The notes below the pieces were generated by a model. It was given only the letters and a program-made list of their open reading frames with translations, did no database searches and had not been told where the DNA came from. A stretch of 64,000 bases of DNA from Microbispora sp. ZYX-F-249 (lineage in GTDB: Bacteria; Actinomycetota; Actinomycetes; Streptosporangiales; Streptosporangiaceae), in contig NZ_JBDJAW010000017.1 of assembly GCF_039649665.1 (NCBI RefSeq), positions 1 to 64,000 of the forward strand. Reading direction: 5' to 3'. This document shows positions 16,382 through 25,200 of the stretch, one piece after another. Position numbers and translations under genes: made by a program. How positions within the stretch are numbered: position 1 is the stretch's first letter; each line of letters opens with the position of its first letter.

Positions 16382-19159
16382 TCAGATCGCGGCCTGGTCG
16401 TCGAACTCCAGCACGAGCGGCAGATCGGCCCGGCGCGTGATGCCGAGCTTGCGATAGGTCCGGGTGAGGTGCTGCTCGACGGTGCTGACCGTGATGTAGA
16501 GCCTGGTCGCGATCTCGCGGTTGGTGTAACCGGCCGCGGCCAGGGACGCGACCCTCCGCTCGGCGTCGCTCAGCGCGCCGACCGGCTCGGCGGCCGGCGG
16601 GCGGGGCGCGACCTCCGCGTCGCCCGCCGGGGACGGCGCCGCGTCCGGCGCCGGGGCGCCGCACTCCGCCGCCACGGCCCGCACCCGCGCGGAGACGGTC
16701 CTGGCCCGGCGGTACTCACCGAGCGCCTCGTAGGTCTCCACCAGGTCGGCCAGCGCGCGGCCCAGCTCGTACGCGTCGCCCGCGGCCTGCAGGCATCCCG
16801 TCGCCTGGCGCAGCAGTGGCGGGCGGGCCGCCGGGGCGAGCGTGGCGGCCAGCACCCGGAGGGCGACTCCCCTGCCCCGCGGGTCGTCCGGCACGCCGCC
16901 GTCCAGCTGGGCCCGGGCGAGCTCGCCCGCCTCCTCCACCTGGCCCATGCGCAGGCACGCCTCGGCGGCCTCGGCCCGCCAGGGAATCAGCCCCGGGGTG
17001 TCCAGGTTCCACTCCCGCATCAGGTCGCCGCAGCGCTGGAAGTCGCGCAGCGCGAGCGCCGGGTAGCCGGTCGCCAGGCTGTGGCGGCCCCGCGCGTGCA
17101 GGTAGTGCAGGCCGTACCGGGTCTGGAACATCGCATCGGGGACGGGCACGTCCAGAGCCTCGCGCACCGCTTCGTACCTGCCCATCGCGGTCAGGGCCAG
17201 GATGAGGACGCCCAGCGGCCCGCCGACCGCGACGCCCCAGCCGCTCACCGGAATGATCTTCAGCGCGGAGCGCGCGTGCCGCTCGGCGGCCGGCATGTCC
17301 CCGCGGCGTACGGCTATCTCGGCCCGGATGGCCGCGAGCCTGGCCCTCCTGCTGGGCGCCTGCCGCGCCGTCGCCTCGGCGGCGAACAGGTCGCACCACG
17401 GGACCGCCCGGTCGGAGCGTCCGGCGTAGACCAGCGTCAGCAGCGAGTTCTCGATCGTGTCCAGCGACATCTCCTCGAGGCCGGAGCCCTCGAGGATGCG
17501 CTCCACGGCGTCGGCGTGCTCCTCGCGCGGTCCCTGCGCGAGCACCTCCGCGAGGGCGAGCGCCGACTCCAGCCGCCGGCTCGCCGAGACCGAGACGATG
17601 CCCGCCAGCCCCGCCTCCCCCGGGGCCTCCCGCAGCCCGGCCAGGAAGGGGGGATAGGCCGCGCGCAGCCACAGCCGCGCCACCAGGAGCTCGGCGAGCG
17701 TCTCCGGGTCGGCGGACCCGCCCAGCTCGTGCACCTGATCGAGCACGTCGCGCGCGTCGTCCACGCGGCCGTGCCACAGCAGGGCCCGGGCCAGCACGAC
17801 GGCGTCGCTCCCCCGCAGGCTGCCCCGGTGCATCGCCTCGGCGAGCTGCGCGAGGCGCCCGGCGGGCGCGGCCGGGTTGATCCGCCACTCCGCGCGCACG
17901 AGCAACGTCATGATCTTGGCGCGCCGCGTCTCGTCGGCGCACACCTGCGACGCGAGCCGCAGGTAACCGACCGCGGTGTCCACCTGCCCCGCCCGCAGGG
18001 CGCTCCTGGCCGCCTCCTGCAGCACGTCGACGCCCCACGGCGCGTCGACCCGCCCCGCCTCAAGCAGGTGCCGCGCGACCACGCCCGGGGAGGCGCCGGC
18101 GCCGTAGGACAGCTCCGCCGCGCGCCGGTGCAGCTCCGCCCGCTCCTCGGCGTCCATCGCGGCCACCACCGCCTGCCGCGCGGCCTCGTGCCGGAACGTG
18201 CCGAGCGAGGTCAGCCCGGTGGCGGTCAGGGCGTGCAGGTCCCTGCTCACGTCCGTCGCCGGGATGCCGAGCAGCCGGTCCAGGGAGCCGGGATCGCCGA
18301 GCACCGCCAGCCCGCGGGCCACCCGGGCGGTGCGGGGATCCCCACGGTCCAGGCAGGCCAGCACGGCCCTGCCGTACTGCTCGCCGGCCACCACCGCGGC
18401 CGGCGGCTGCTGCTGCGCCGAACGGGCGAGCTCCGCGTAGTCCTCGGCCAGCGCGGTGACCAGGAGGGGGTTGCCGCCGCTGTGCGCGTACCACTCGTCG
18501 GCGAGCCGCTCCGCGGGCTCCCGGCCCACCTGGCGGGCCACCATCGCGACCACCCCGGACCGGGACAGCCGGGTGAGCTTGACACGGCGGCAGTGCGGCT
18601 GACGCAGCAGTTCGGTCTGGAAGTACGTGTCGGTGTGCCGCGCCTGGTCCGAATGGCCGAACACGGCCACGATCCGGGCGAGCCGCAGCCGGCGCGCCAG
18701 ATAGGCGAGGCAGAGCAGGGAGGCGGCGTCGGCGTGGTGGACGTCGTCGACGACGAGCACCAGAGGGCATCGCTCGGACAGCTCGAGCAGGACGCCGCAG
18801 AGGGCGGAGACGAGCTGGGCGTCCAGCCGCGGGCGGCCGTCCACGTCGCCGGCCTTGACCGCGCGCACGCCCTCGTCCAGCAGGGACAGTGCCCGCTCCC
18901 GCTCCTGCGGCATCAAGGGCGCGTCCTCGACCAGCTGGCGCAGCACACCCAGCGGCATGTCCCGCTCCAGCGGCGAGCCCGTCGCGCTGACGGCCAGCGC
19001 GCCCAGCTCGATGGCCTGCTCCGCGAACGTGTGCAGCAGCATGCTCTTGCCGGTCGCCACGGCGCCGTCGACCAGGGCGACCCTGCCCCTGCCCATGACC
19101 GCGCCGGCGAGGAGGGCCTCGAGCAGCGCCAGTTCCGCTTCGCGTTCGACCATGGTCAT
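16382..19159 (-). CDS. LAL-type LuxR transcriptional activator
   Basis: A 925-aa large ATP-binding LuxR regulator. Residues about 8–200 form an AAA-type ATPase with a P-loop (GAVATGKSMLLHTF) and a Walker B region (LVLVVDDVHHAD). The middle ~550 residues are helical TPR-like repeats. The C-terminus carries the LuxR HTH (LSDAERRVASLAAAGYTNRE, …STVEQHLTRTYRKLG). I chose ATG 19159 because GGGGAG lies 6 bp upstream; ATG 19180 has a weak site. It starts 24 bp after the leuA stop on the same strand, so it is probably co-transcribed. LAL proteins are usual pathway-specific activators in PKS clusters. Confidence 0.9.
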   Translation of the reverse strand: MTMVEREAELALLEALLAGAVMGRGRVALVDGAVATGKSMLLHTFAEQAIELGALAVSATGSPLERDMPLGVLRQLVEDAPLMPQERERALSLLDEGVRAVKAGDVDGRPRLDAQLVSALCGVLLELSERCPLVLVVDDVHHADAASLLCLAYLARRLRLARIVAVFGHSDQARHTDTYFQTELLRQPHCRRVKLTRLSRSGVVAMVARQVGREPAERLADEWYAHSGGNPLLVTALAEDYAELARSAQQQPPAAVVAGEQYGRAVLACLDRGDPRTARVARGLAVLGDPGSLDRLLGIPATDVSRDLHALTATGLTSLGTFRHEAARQAVVAAMDAEERAELHRRAAELSYGAGASPGVVARHLLEAGRVDAPWGVDVLQEAARSALRAGQVDTAVGYLRLASQVCADETRRAKIMTLLVRAEWRINPAAPAGRLAQLAEAMHRGSLRGSDAVVLARALLWHGRVDDARDVLDQVHELGGSADPETLAELLVARLWLRAAYPPFLAGLREAPGEAGLAGIVSVSASRRLESALALAEVLAQGPREEHADAVERILEGSGLEEMSLDTIENSLLTLVYAGRSDRAVPWCDLFAAEATARQAPSRRARLAAIRAEIAVRRGDMPAAERHARSALKIIPVSGWGVAVGGPLGVLILALTAMGRYEAVREALDVPVPDAMFQTRYGLHYLHARGRHSLATGYPALALRDFQRCGDLMREWNLDTPGLIPWRAEAAEACLRMGQVEEAGELARAQLDGGVPDDPRGRGVALRVLAATLAPAARPPLLRQATGCLQAAGDAYELGRALADLVETYEALGEYRRARTVSARVRAVAAECGAPAPDAAPSPAGDAEVAPRPPAAEPVGALSDAERRVASLAAAGYTNREIATRLYITVSTVEQHLTRTYRKLGITRRADLPLVLEFDDQAAI

Positions 19160-19183
19160 CGCCGTCTCCCCGCCTTCCATCGG

Positions 19184-20932
19184 TCACCGTCCGATCGTCA
19201 CCCGCCGGGTCCGCCCGGCGTCGTGGCGCCAGTGGCGCCGTCCCGTTACCTCGCCGTCGCCCCATGCGGGCGGCCGGTGCCGCGAAGCCCGGCCGGCGGC
19301 GGAGCGCACCGCGGCGAGTGCGGCCTTCACGACGTCCCCATCGATCCCGGCCCCCCAGTGGCAGGCGCCGTCCGTCCGGTACTCGGCGTACACGGCGGCG
19401 TCGCCCCGGCCCGCCGCGCCCGCGCCGCCCGCCGGGCGGACGTGGTGGACGGCACTCACCCGCAGGCCGTGGCGGGCGAGCGCCGCGCGCACCGCCGGGA
19501 CCGCGTCCGTCCCCGCCGGACCGGTACGCGACCACCCGGCGGCGATGTGCAGGGTGACCGTCCCGCGTGCCTCCACGGCCGGCGGCATCGGCCCTCCGGG
19601 CCGCATGTACTCGCGCTCGAAGACCTCCAGGAGCCGCTCGGGCGTCAGCTCCCCGCCGTCCGCGTCCGCCAGCGCCTGCACCCGGCGGGCGAAGTCGGCC
19701 CGCAGGCCGCGCGGAAGATCGAGCCCGTGCCGCGCGCTCATGACGTAGGCCAGGCCGCCCTTGCCCGACTGGCTGTTGATCCGCACCACGGCCTCGTACG
19801 TCCGGCCCACCTCCTGCGGGTCCAGCGGCAGGTAGGGCACCTGCCACTTCAGGTCGTCCGTGCCGGTCCCGGCGTGGGCGGCCTCCCGCTCCAGGGCGTC
19901 GAAGCCCTTCTTGATGGCGTCCTGGTGGGACCCGGAGAACGCGGTGTAGACGAGGGACCCGCCGTAGGGGTGCCGTGGATGGACCGGCACTCCCGTGCAG
20001 TGCTCGACCGTGCGGCGCACGCGGTCGAGGTCGGAGAAGTCGACGCCGGGGTCCACTCCCTGCGTGGCGAGGTTGAGTCCCAGCGTGACCAGGCACACGT
20101 TGCCCGCCCGCTCCCCGTTGCCGAACAGGCAGCCCTCGACCCGGTCGGCGCCCGCCATGACGGCCAGCTCCGCCGTGGCGACGCCGGTTCCCCGGTCGTT
20201 GTGCGGGTGCACCGAGAGGCACACGTGCTCGCGCCGGGAGAGGTTGCGGTGCATCCACTCGATCTGGTCGGCGAAGACGTTCGGCGTCGCGCGCTCGACG
20301 GTCGTGGGGAAGTTCAGGATGATCTCGCGGCCGGCCTCCGGCTGCCAGACGTCCATGACCGCCTCGCAGACCTCCAGCGCGAATTCCGGCTCGGTGTCGT
20401 TGAAGTGCTCGGGCGAGAACTGGTAGCCGAGGTCGCAACCGTCCAGCGTCCGCTCGGCGTACTTCATCACGAGCCGCGTTCCCCGGACCGCGAGGTCCTT
20501 GCACTCGTCGCGGCTCATCCCGAACACCAGGCCGCGGAACAGCGGCGAGGTCGCGGCGTAGAGGTGGACGGTGGCGCGCGGCGCGCCCTCCAGGCTCGCG
20601 ACCGTGCGCTCGATCAGCTCGTCCCTGGCCTGCGTGAGAACGGAGATCCGTACGTCGCCGGGAATCAGGTCGCGCTCGACGAGCATCCGGACGAAGTCGT
20701 AGTCGTCCTTGCTGGCCGCGGGGAAGCCGACCTCGATCTCCTTGTAGCCCATGTCCACCAGGAGGTCGAACATCATGAGCTTCCGGGCGGGCGTCATCGG
20801 CTCGGCCAGCGACTGGTTGCCGTCGCGGAGGTCGGTGGACAGCCAGCGCGGCGCCGCCTCGACGACCGCGTCCGGCCACGCGCGCCCGTCGAGAGGAACC
20901 CGCGCGGATCCGCTGTAGCGTCTGATCTTCAC
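19184..20932 (-). CDS. leuA: 2-isopropylmalate synthase paralogue
   Basis: A 582-aa alpha-isopropylmalate synthase homologue (2-oxoacid + acetyl-CoA condensation). The TIM barrel is well conserved: WLSTDLRDGNQSL, the metal-site HPHNDRGT, GNGERAGNVCLVTLGLN and AFSGSHQDAIKKGF. GTG 20932 has AAGGA 7 bp upstream. The C-terminal regulatory region is recognisable (GAGIDGDVVKAALAAVRSA) but degenerate where normal LeuA has its Gly-Asn-Gly-Pro loop (here RTGPAGTD), so leucine feedback may be weakened. Its place inside the enediyne train suggests supply of a homologated 2-oxoacid or leucine-pathway precursor (inference). It could also simply be the host LeuA. Confidence 0.9.
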   Translation of the reverse strand: MKIRRYSGSARVPLDGRAWPDAVVEAAPRWLSTDLRDGNQSLAEPMTPARKLMMFDLLVDMGYKEIEVGFPAASKDDYDFVRMLVERDLIPGDVRISVLTQARDELIERTVASLEGAPRATVHLYAATSPLFRGLVFGMSRDECKDLAVRGTRLVMKYAERTLDGCDLGYQFSPEHFNDTEPEFALEVCEAVMDVWQPEAGREIILNFPTTVERATPNVFADQIEWMHRNLSRREHVCLSVHPHNDRGTGVATAELAVMAGADRVEGCLFGNGERAGNVCLVTLGLNLATQGVDPGVDFSDLDRVRRTVEHCTGVPVHPRHPYGGSLVYTAFSGSHQDAIKKGFDALEREAAHAGTGTDDLKWQVPYLPLDPQEVGRTYEAVVRINSQSGKGGLAYVMSARHGLDLPRGLRADFARRVQALADADGGELTPERLLEVFEREYMRPGGPMPPAVEARGTVTLHIAAGWSRTGPAGTDAVPAVRAALARHGLRVSAVHHVRPAGGAGAAGRGDAAVYAEYRTDGACHWGAGIDGDVVKAALAAVRSAAGRASRHRPPAWGDGEVTGRRHWRHDAGRTRRVTIGR

Positions 20933-20963
20933 AGTCGATTCCTTTTCTGCGGGCGAATACGCC

Positions 20964-21302
20964 TCAGCTGTGCGAGCCGAAATAGACGGAGTACGAAAAC
21001 GGCGAGAGCAGAACCCGCACCTGGTAGGTGTCGGCATCGTCGTGCATCCGGAACATGGCCGAGATCTCGGGGTACGCGGCGGTGAGACCCAGTCCGACGA
21101 AGTAGGGGTCGGTCTCGAACACGATTCGGTGCAATCCGCGCTCGAATCGGTGAGCGCGCCATTCGGCGATTCGCCCCTCGTGGTCGGTCTCCGCTTTGAC
21201 CTCCGTCAGCCAGAGGCCGTTCTCGATGCGTTCGAGCCGCACCCGAACACCCGCGGCCGGCCGGCCGTATGTGCCGTCCAGCACGTGCAGAGCAACGTTC
21301 AT
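20964..21302 (-). CDS. Transthyretin/5-hydroxyisourate hydrolase-like protein
   Basis: A 112-aa member of the HIUase/transthyretin-like family, of normal length. ATG 21302 gives the family N-terminus NVALHVLD. Of the HIUase catalytic set, His6 and Arg44 (HEGR) are kept. The C-terminal histidine of HYHVPLLLSP is Gln94 (TYQVRVLLSP) and the YRGS signature is YFGS (residues 107–110). Canonical hydroxyisourate hydrolysis is therefore doubtful. It heads the minus-strand train and lies 31 bp before leuA. No uricase or OHCU decarboxylase is nearby, which argues against purine catabolism. Confidence 0.8.
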   Translation of the reverse strand: MNVALHVLDGTYGRPAAGVRVRLERIENGLWLTEVKAETDHEGRIAEWRAHRFERGLHRIVFETDPYFVGLGLTAAYPEISAMFRMHDDADTYQVRVLLSPFSYSVYFGSHS

Positions 21303-21688
21303 CTCTTCGCCACACAATCCCGGGCCCTTGCCGGCCCGGCGTCACGCCGTCGTCTTGTCGGTCCTGGTCGGCCCGGACACCGCCGGCCTCACGCAGGCGC
21401 CGCCCGGGCTGTTCCACAGATTGCCGCGCCCCGCTATCGGCCCGGCATCGCCCGGTTATCGCCTCGGCATCCGGCGCGGCGGCCGTCTCGCGCCGGACGG
21501 GCGGCGGCGTACGGCGAGCGGCCCGCCCGCCGTCCCCCACGGCCGCCGCGAAACCCGGCTTCCACCGCTTCCACCTGCGCTGATGGCTGCCTGACAGCAC
21601 GGCGATAAGGCCCGGATGGCGTGGTCGATGAACGTCGATCCCGTCAGCCGATCGGCGCAACGAGCGCCGCGACAGGTGGAGGTAACCA
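21303..21688. other. Divergent promoter region of the enediyne train
   Basis: 386 bp between the HIUase-like gene (minus) and the peptide gene (plus). No gene is supported. It must hold the promoters for both directions. Small inverted repeats such as CGGCGTCACGCCG are present, but I see no convincing -35/-10 pair. The GGAGGT at 21678–21683 serves the peptide gene. Confidence 0.5.
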
Positions 21689-21877
21689 GTGGCCGCCAGG
21701 ACCAGCATCGTCAAGCGACTCGCCGTCTCCGTCTTCATCTCGCTCACGGCCGCGGCGTCCGTAGGCGTGGTCGCCTCGGCGGTGTCGGCGGCCCCGGCCC
21801 ACGCGAGCGGCGGCGTGACGCCGGCCTCGACTCCCACCCCCACCCCGACCACCACCCACGTGAACCCCTGGGACTGA
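21689..21877 (+). CDS. Small secreted peptide precursor (62 aa)
   Basis: GTG 21689 has an ideal GGAGGT ribosome site 5 bp upstream. The 62-aa product has a basic N-terminus, a hydrophobic core (VSVFISLTAAASVGVVASAV) and an AHA-type signal peptidase site near residue 39. This would leave a ~23-residue Thr/Pro-rich tail ending NPWD. No cysteines. A 19-bp hairpin follows 33 bp after the stop, so the gene is a stand-alone unit. It sits just before an AfsR-like regulator with a TPR domain. A signalling role is inference. It is too short and Cys-free to be an enediyne apoprotein of the neocarzinostatin type. Confidence 0.75.
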   Translation: MAARTSIVKRLAVSVFISLTAAASVGVVASAVSAAPAHASGGVTPASTPTPTPTTTHVNPWD

Positions 21878-21910
21878 TTCAAGCCGCCGGCGGGACCGGC
21901 GATGGAGGGC

Positions 21911-21950
21911 CCGGAGCGGCCGGAGATCCACGGATCTCCGGCCGCTCCGG
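21911..21950 (+). terminator. Strong terminator after the peptide gene
   Basis: Perfect 19-bp arms at 21911–21929 and 21932–21950 with a 2-nt spacer, followed by CCTTGTTAAT. It isolates the peptide gene from the downstream regulator. Confidence 0.85.
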
Positions 21951-22266
21951 CCTTGTTAATGCCGTCTGTCGCCCCCCGGAATTAACCCACCGGACGAACA
22001 TTCGCCTAGCCACGGACCGCCATGCGCTGTACGATCCCTGACACCAATACCGATACAGGACGGGCGGTCGACTATGCGTCGGAATAGGTGCGGCGTCGCC
22101 TGACTCCCGGTCGGACCGGGCGTTGGCACCCCCCCATTGACAGGCTTTCCGTAAACTGCTGAAGCACGCGAGCGACCCATCGAGGTCCTCCATTCATCAC
22201 TTTGCACAGCGTGAGCAGTTACATCCTCGCTGTACACGGCGTGAGCAGTTTTCAAAGGAGACGTAG
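21951..22266. other. Leader/promoter region of the AfsR-like regulator
   Basis: 316 bp with no supported gene. It contains a TTGACA -35-like hexamer at 22137–22142 without a clear -10, and the AGCAGTT-type repeats annotated separately. Confidence 0.5.
22209..22250 (+). promoter_or_regulatory. Direct repeat, candidate SARP operator
   Basis: The 12-mer GCGTGAGCAGTT occurs at 22209–22220 and again at 22239–22250, a 30-bp period, ending 16 bp before the GTG start. An inverted half-copy AAACTGCT lies at 22153–22160. SARP/OmpR-type proteins bind direct repeats, so an autoregulatory site is plausible. A 30-bp period is roughly three helical turns, placing the repeats on the same face. Confidence 0.6.
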
Positions 22267-25200
22267 GTGGAATTTCGCCTACTGGGAGCGCTCGAAGTCA
22301 CCGCGGACGGGCAACGTCTTGACCTCGGAGGCGTGCGGCAACACACGGTTCTGGCCGTCCTGCTGTTGGAGGCCAACCGGCCGGTGCCGGTGCACCGTCT
22401 CATGGAGGCCATCTACGGGGACGACCCCCCGGCCACCTCGCGCGCCCAGGTGCAGATCTGCATCTCGGCACTACGGCGCCTGTTCGGCGCCTACGGCGGC
22501 GAGCAGATGATCGTGACCCGGTCGCAGGGGTACGCCTTCCGGATCGACAGCGAGCGGATCGACACCCACCACTTCGAGAGCCTGGTGCTGAAGGCCCGGC
22601 AGGCCCGTGACAACCGGGGGCTGGAGGAGGCCGTCCGGCATTACCGCGACGCGCTCGCGCTCTGGCGGGGACCCGCCCTCGAGGGCATCGAGAGCAGGAT
22701 CGTGCAGTCCGCCGCGAGCTGGCTCGACGAGGAGCGGCTGGCGGCGAACGAGGACTGCGTGCAGCTCGAACTGGATCTCGGCAGGCACCACGAAGTGGTG
22801 AGCGAGCTGCGCAGGCTCGTGGAGGAGCACCCGCTCCGCGAGCGGCTCCTCGGTCAGCTCATGACGGCGCTGTACCGCTCGGGCCGGCAGGCGGAGGCCC
22901 TGCAGGTGTACCGCGACGCCCGGCGCATGATGATCGACGAGCTGGGGATCGAGCCGAACGAACGGCTGCAGCAGCTCGAACACGCGATACTCACCGCCGA
23001 CGAGAGCCTGGACCCGCCTTCACGCGAGACGGTACGCGTCGCCGCCGAGCCTCCCCCGCCGCCCGCTCCGGTCGCCGTTCCCGGCATGCTTCCCGCCGGG
23101 ATCGCCGATTTCATCGGCCGCCACGGGCAGGTGGAGGAGATCCGGCAGCGGCTGACGAGGGTCTCCGACGGCGCCGCCCGCTTCGCCGTGCCGATCGTCG
23201 CCATCGCCGGAAGGGCGGGCATCGGCAAGACCACCATCGCGGTCCACGCGGCGCACAGCGTCGCCGACGCCTTCCCCGACGGGCAGCTGTTCGCCGACAT
23301 GCACGGCGGCATCTCCCGTCCGGTCAGCCCGATGCAGGTACTCGAACGCTTCCTGCGCGCGCTCGGCGTGCCCGGCAACTCGCTGCCCGACGGCCTGGAG
23401 GAGCGGGCGGAGACGTACCGCACGCTCCTGGCGGACCGGAAGATGCTGATCGTGCTCGACGACGTGAGCAACGAGAGCCAGGTCCTGCCGCTGCTGCCCG
23501 GCAACCCCGCCTCCGGGGTCATCGTCACCAGCCGCAGCCGCCTCGTGGGACTCGCCGGGGCGATGCACGTCGACGTCGACCTGTTCGACACCACCCAGTC
23601 GGTGGACCTGCTCTCCCAGGTCGCGGGGCAGGAGCGGGTGGAATCGGAGAAGAGCTCCGCGGAGGTGCTCGCCGAGCTGTGCGGCCACCTGCCCCTGGCG
23701 CTGCGCATCGCCGGCGCCCGCCTCGCGGCCCGCCCGCACTGGAGCGTCGACCAGCTGGTGGAGCGGCTGCGGGACGAGACGCGCAGGCTCGACGAGCTGA
23801 TGCACGGTGAGATGGGCATTCGCGCCAGCATCTCGCTCACCTACGAGGGCATCAGCGAGGAGGCGCGGCGGCTGCTGCGGCGGCTGGCGATCCTCGACTC
23901 CCACATCTTCTCCGTCTGGACCGGCGCCGCCCTGCTGGACCGGCCGCTCGTCGAAGCCCAGGACCTGCTCGACGACCTCGCCGACGCCCACCTCGTCGAG
24001 GTGACCAGCGGCCGCGGCCCGCACACCCAGTACCGGATCCACGACCTGATCAGGGTGTTCGCGCGCGAGCGGCTGGCCGCCGAAGAGCCGGTCGCGGAGC
24101 GCAAGGCCGCGCTGTCCCGGGTGCTCGGGTCGCTGCTCGCCCTCATCGGCGCGGCGAGGATCCGCGAGTTCGGCGCCGACGTGCTCGCCCGGGACGAGAT
24201 CACGATCCCCCGGCCGCTGCCGGAGAAGCTGATCGACCAGCTCGTCGCGGAGCCGATGACGTGGTTCGAGCGCGAGCGCTACCTGCTCGTCTGCGGCATC
24301 AGGCAGGCCGCTCAGGCCGGCTTCGCGGAGCTGTGCTGGCGGCTGGCGGCCAACGCCGCGATGTTCTTCGAGTCGCGGGTCTACCTGGACGACTGGCGCG
24401 AGACCCACGAGGTCGCGCTGGAGGCGGCCCGGCAGGCCGGGGACCGGCGCGGTCAGGCCGAGATGCTCTACACCATCGGCTCGCTGTCCTTCAGCGAGCA
24501 GCGGTTCGACGAGGCGCGGCACGAGCTGGAGGCAGCGGTCAGGCTGTTCCAGGAGGTCGGCGACGACCACCGGATCGCCCTGGCGATCCGGAGCATCGCC
24601 GTGCTGGAGCGTATCAACGGCAGGTTCGCCGAGGCGGTGGCCAACTACGAGAAGGCCCTCGAGGTGTTCCACAGCGCCGGGGACCACGTCTCGGCGGCCC
24701 ACACCCTGCACAGCCTCGCCCAGCTCCGGCTCGACTGCGACGACCCCGACGGCGCGAAGACGCTGCTCGCCGAGGCGCTGACGCGCAGCAAGTCCGGGGG
24801 CGACCGCCGGGTGACCGCGCAGGTCCTGCACCGGATGGGCCAGGCGCACCTGCAGGCGGGCGAGTTCGGCCTGTCGGCCGGCGCCTTCGAGGAGGCGCTG
24901 ACGGTCGTGCGGGCCATCGGTGACTCCATCGGGGAGGCGCTGGCCCTGCACGGTCTCGGCATCGCCCGGCTGCGCCAGGGCAAGGTCGTCGAGGCCGAGG
25001 AGACGCTGCGCACCGCGCTGCAGCTCGCGACGGACTCCCGTCATCGGCTGGCGGAGGCCCGGGTGCTGGCCGGACTGGGCGAGCTGCACAACGCCCTCGG
25101 CGAACCGGACCAGGCCGCGGCGCACCTGCGCAGGGCCGCCTCTCTGTTCCGCGGCATGCAGATGCCGTTGTACGAGGCGCAGACCCTGATCATGCTGAGC

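Noticed and set aside
16469-21085. Long plus-strand frame across the LAL and leuA genes
   Set aside because: Antisense shadow of two well-supported genes; composition is not protein-like and it crosses their real boundaries.
21689-21877. Small secreted peptide as an enediyne apoprotein
   Set aside because: Only ~23 residues after signal cleavage and no cysteines; neocarzinostatin-type apoproteins have a ~110-residue disulfide-bonded body.
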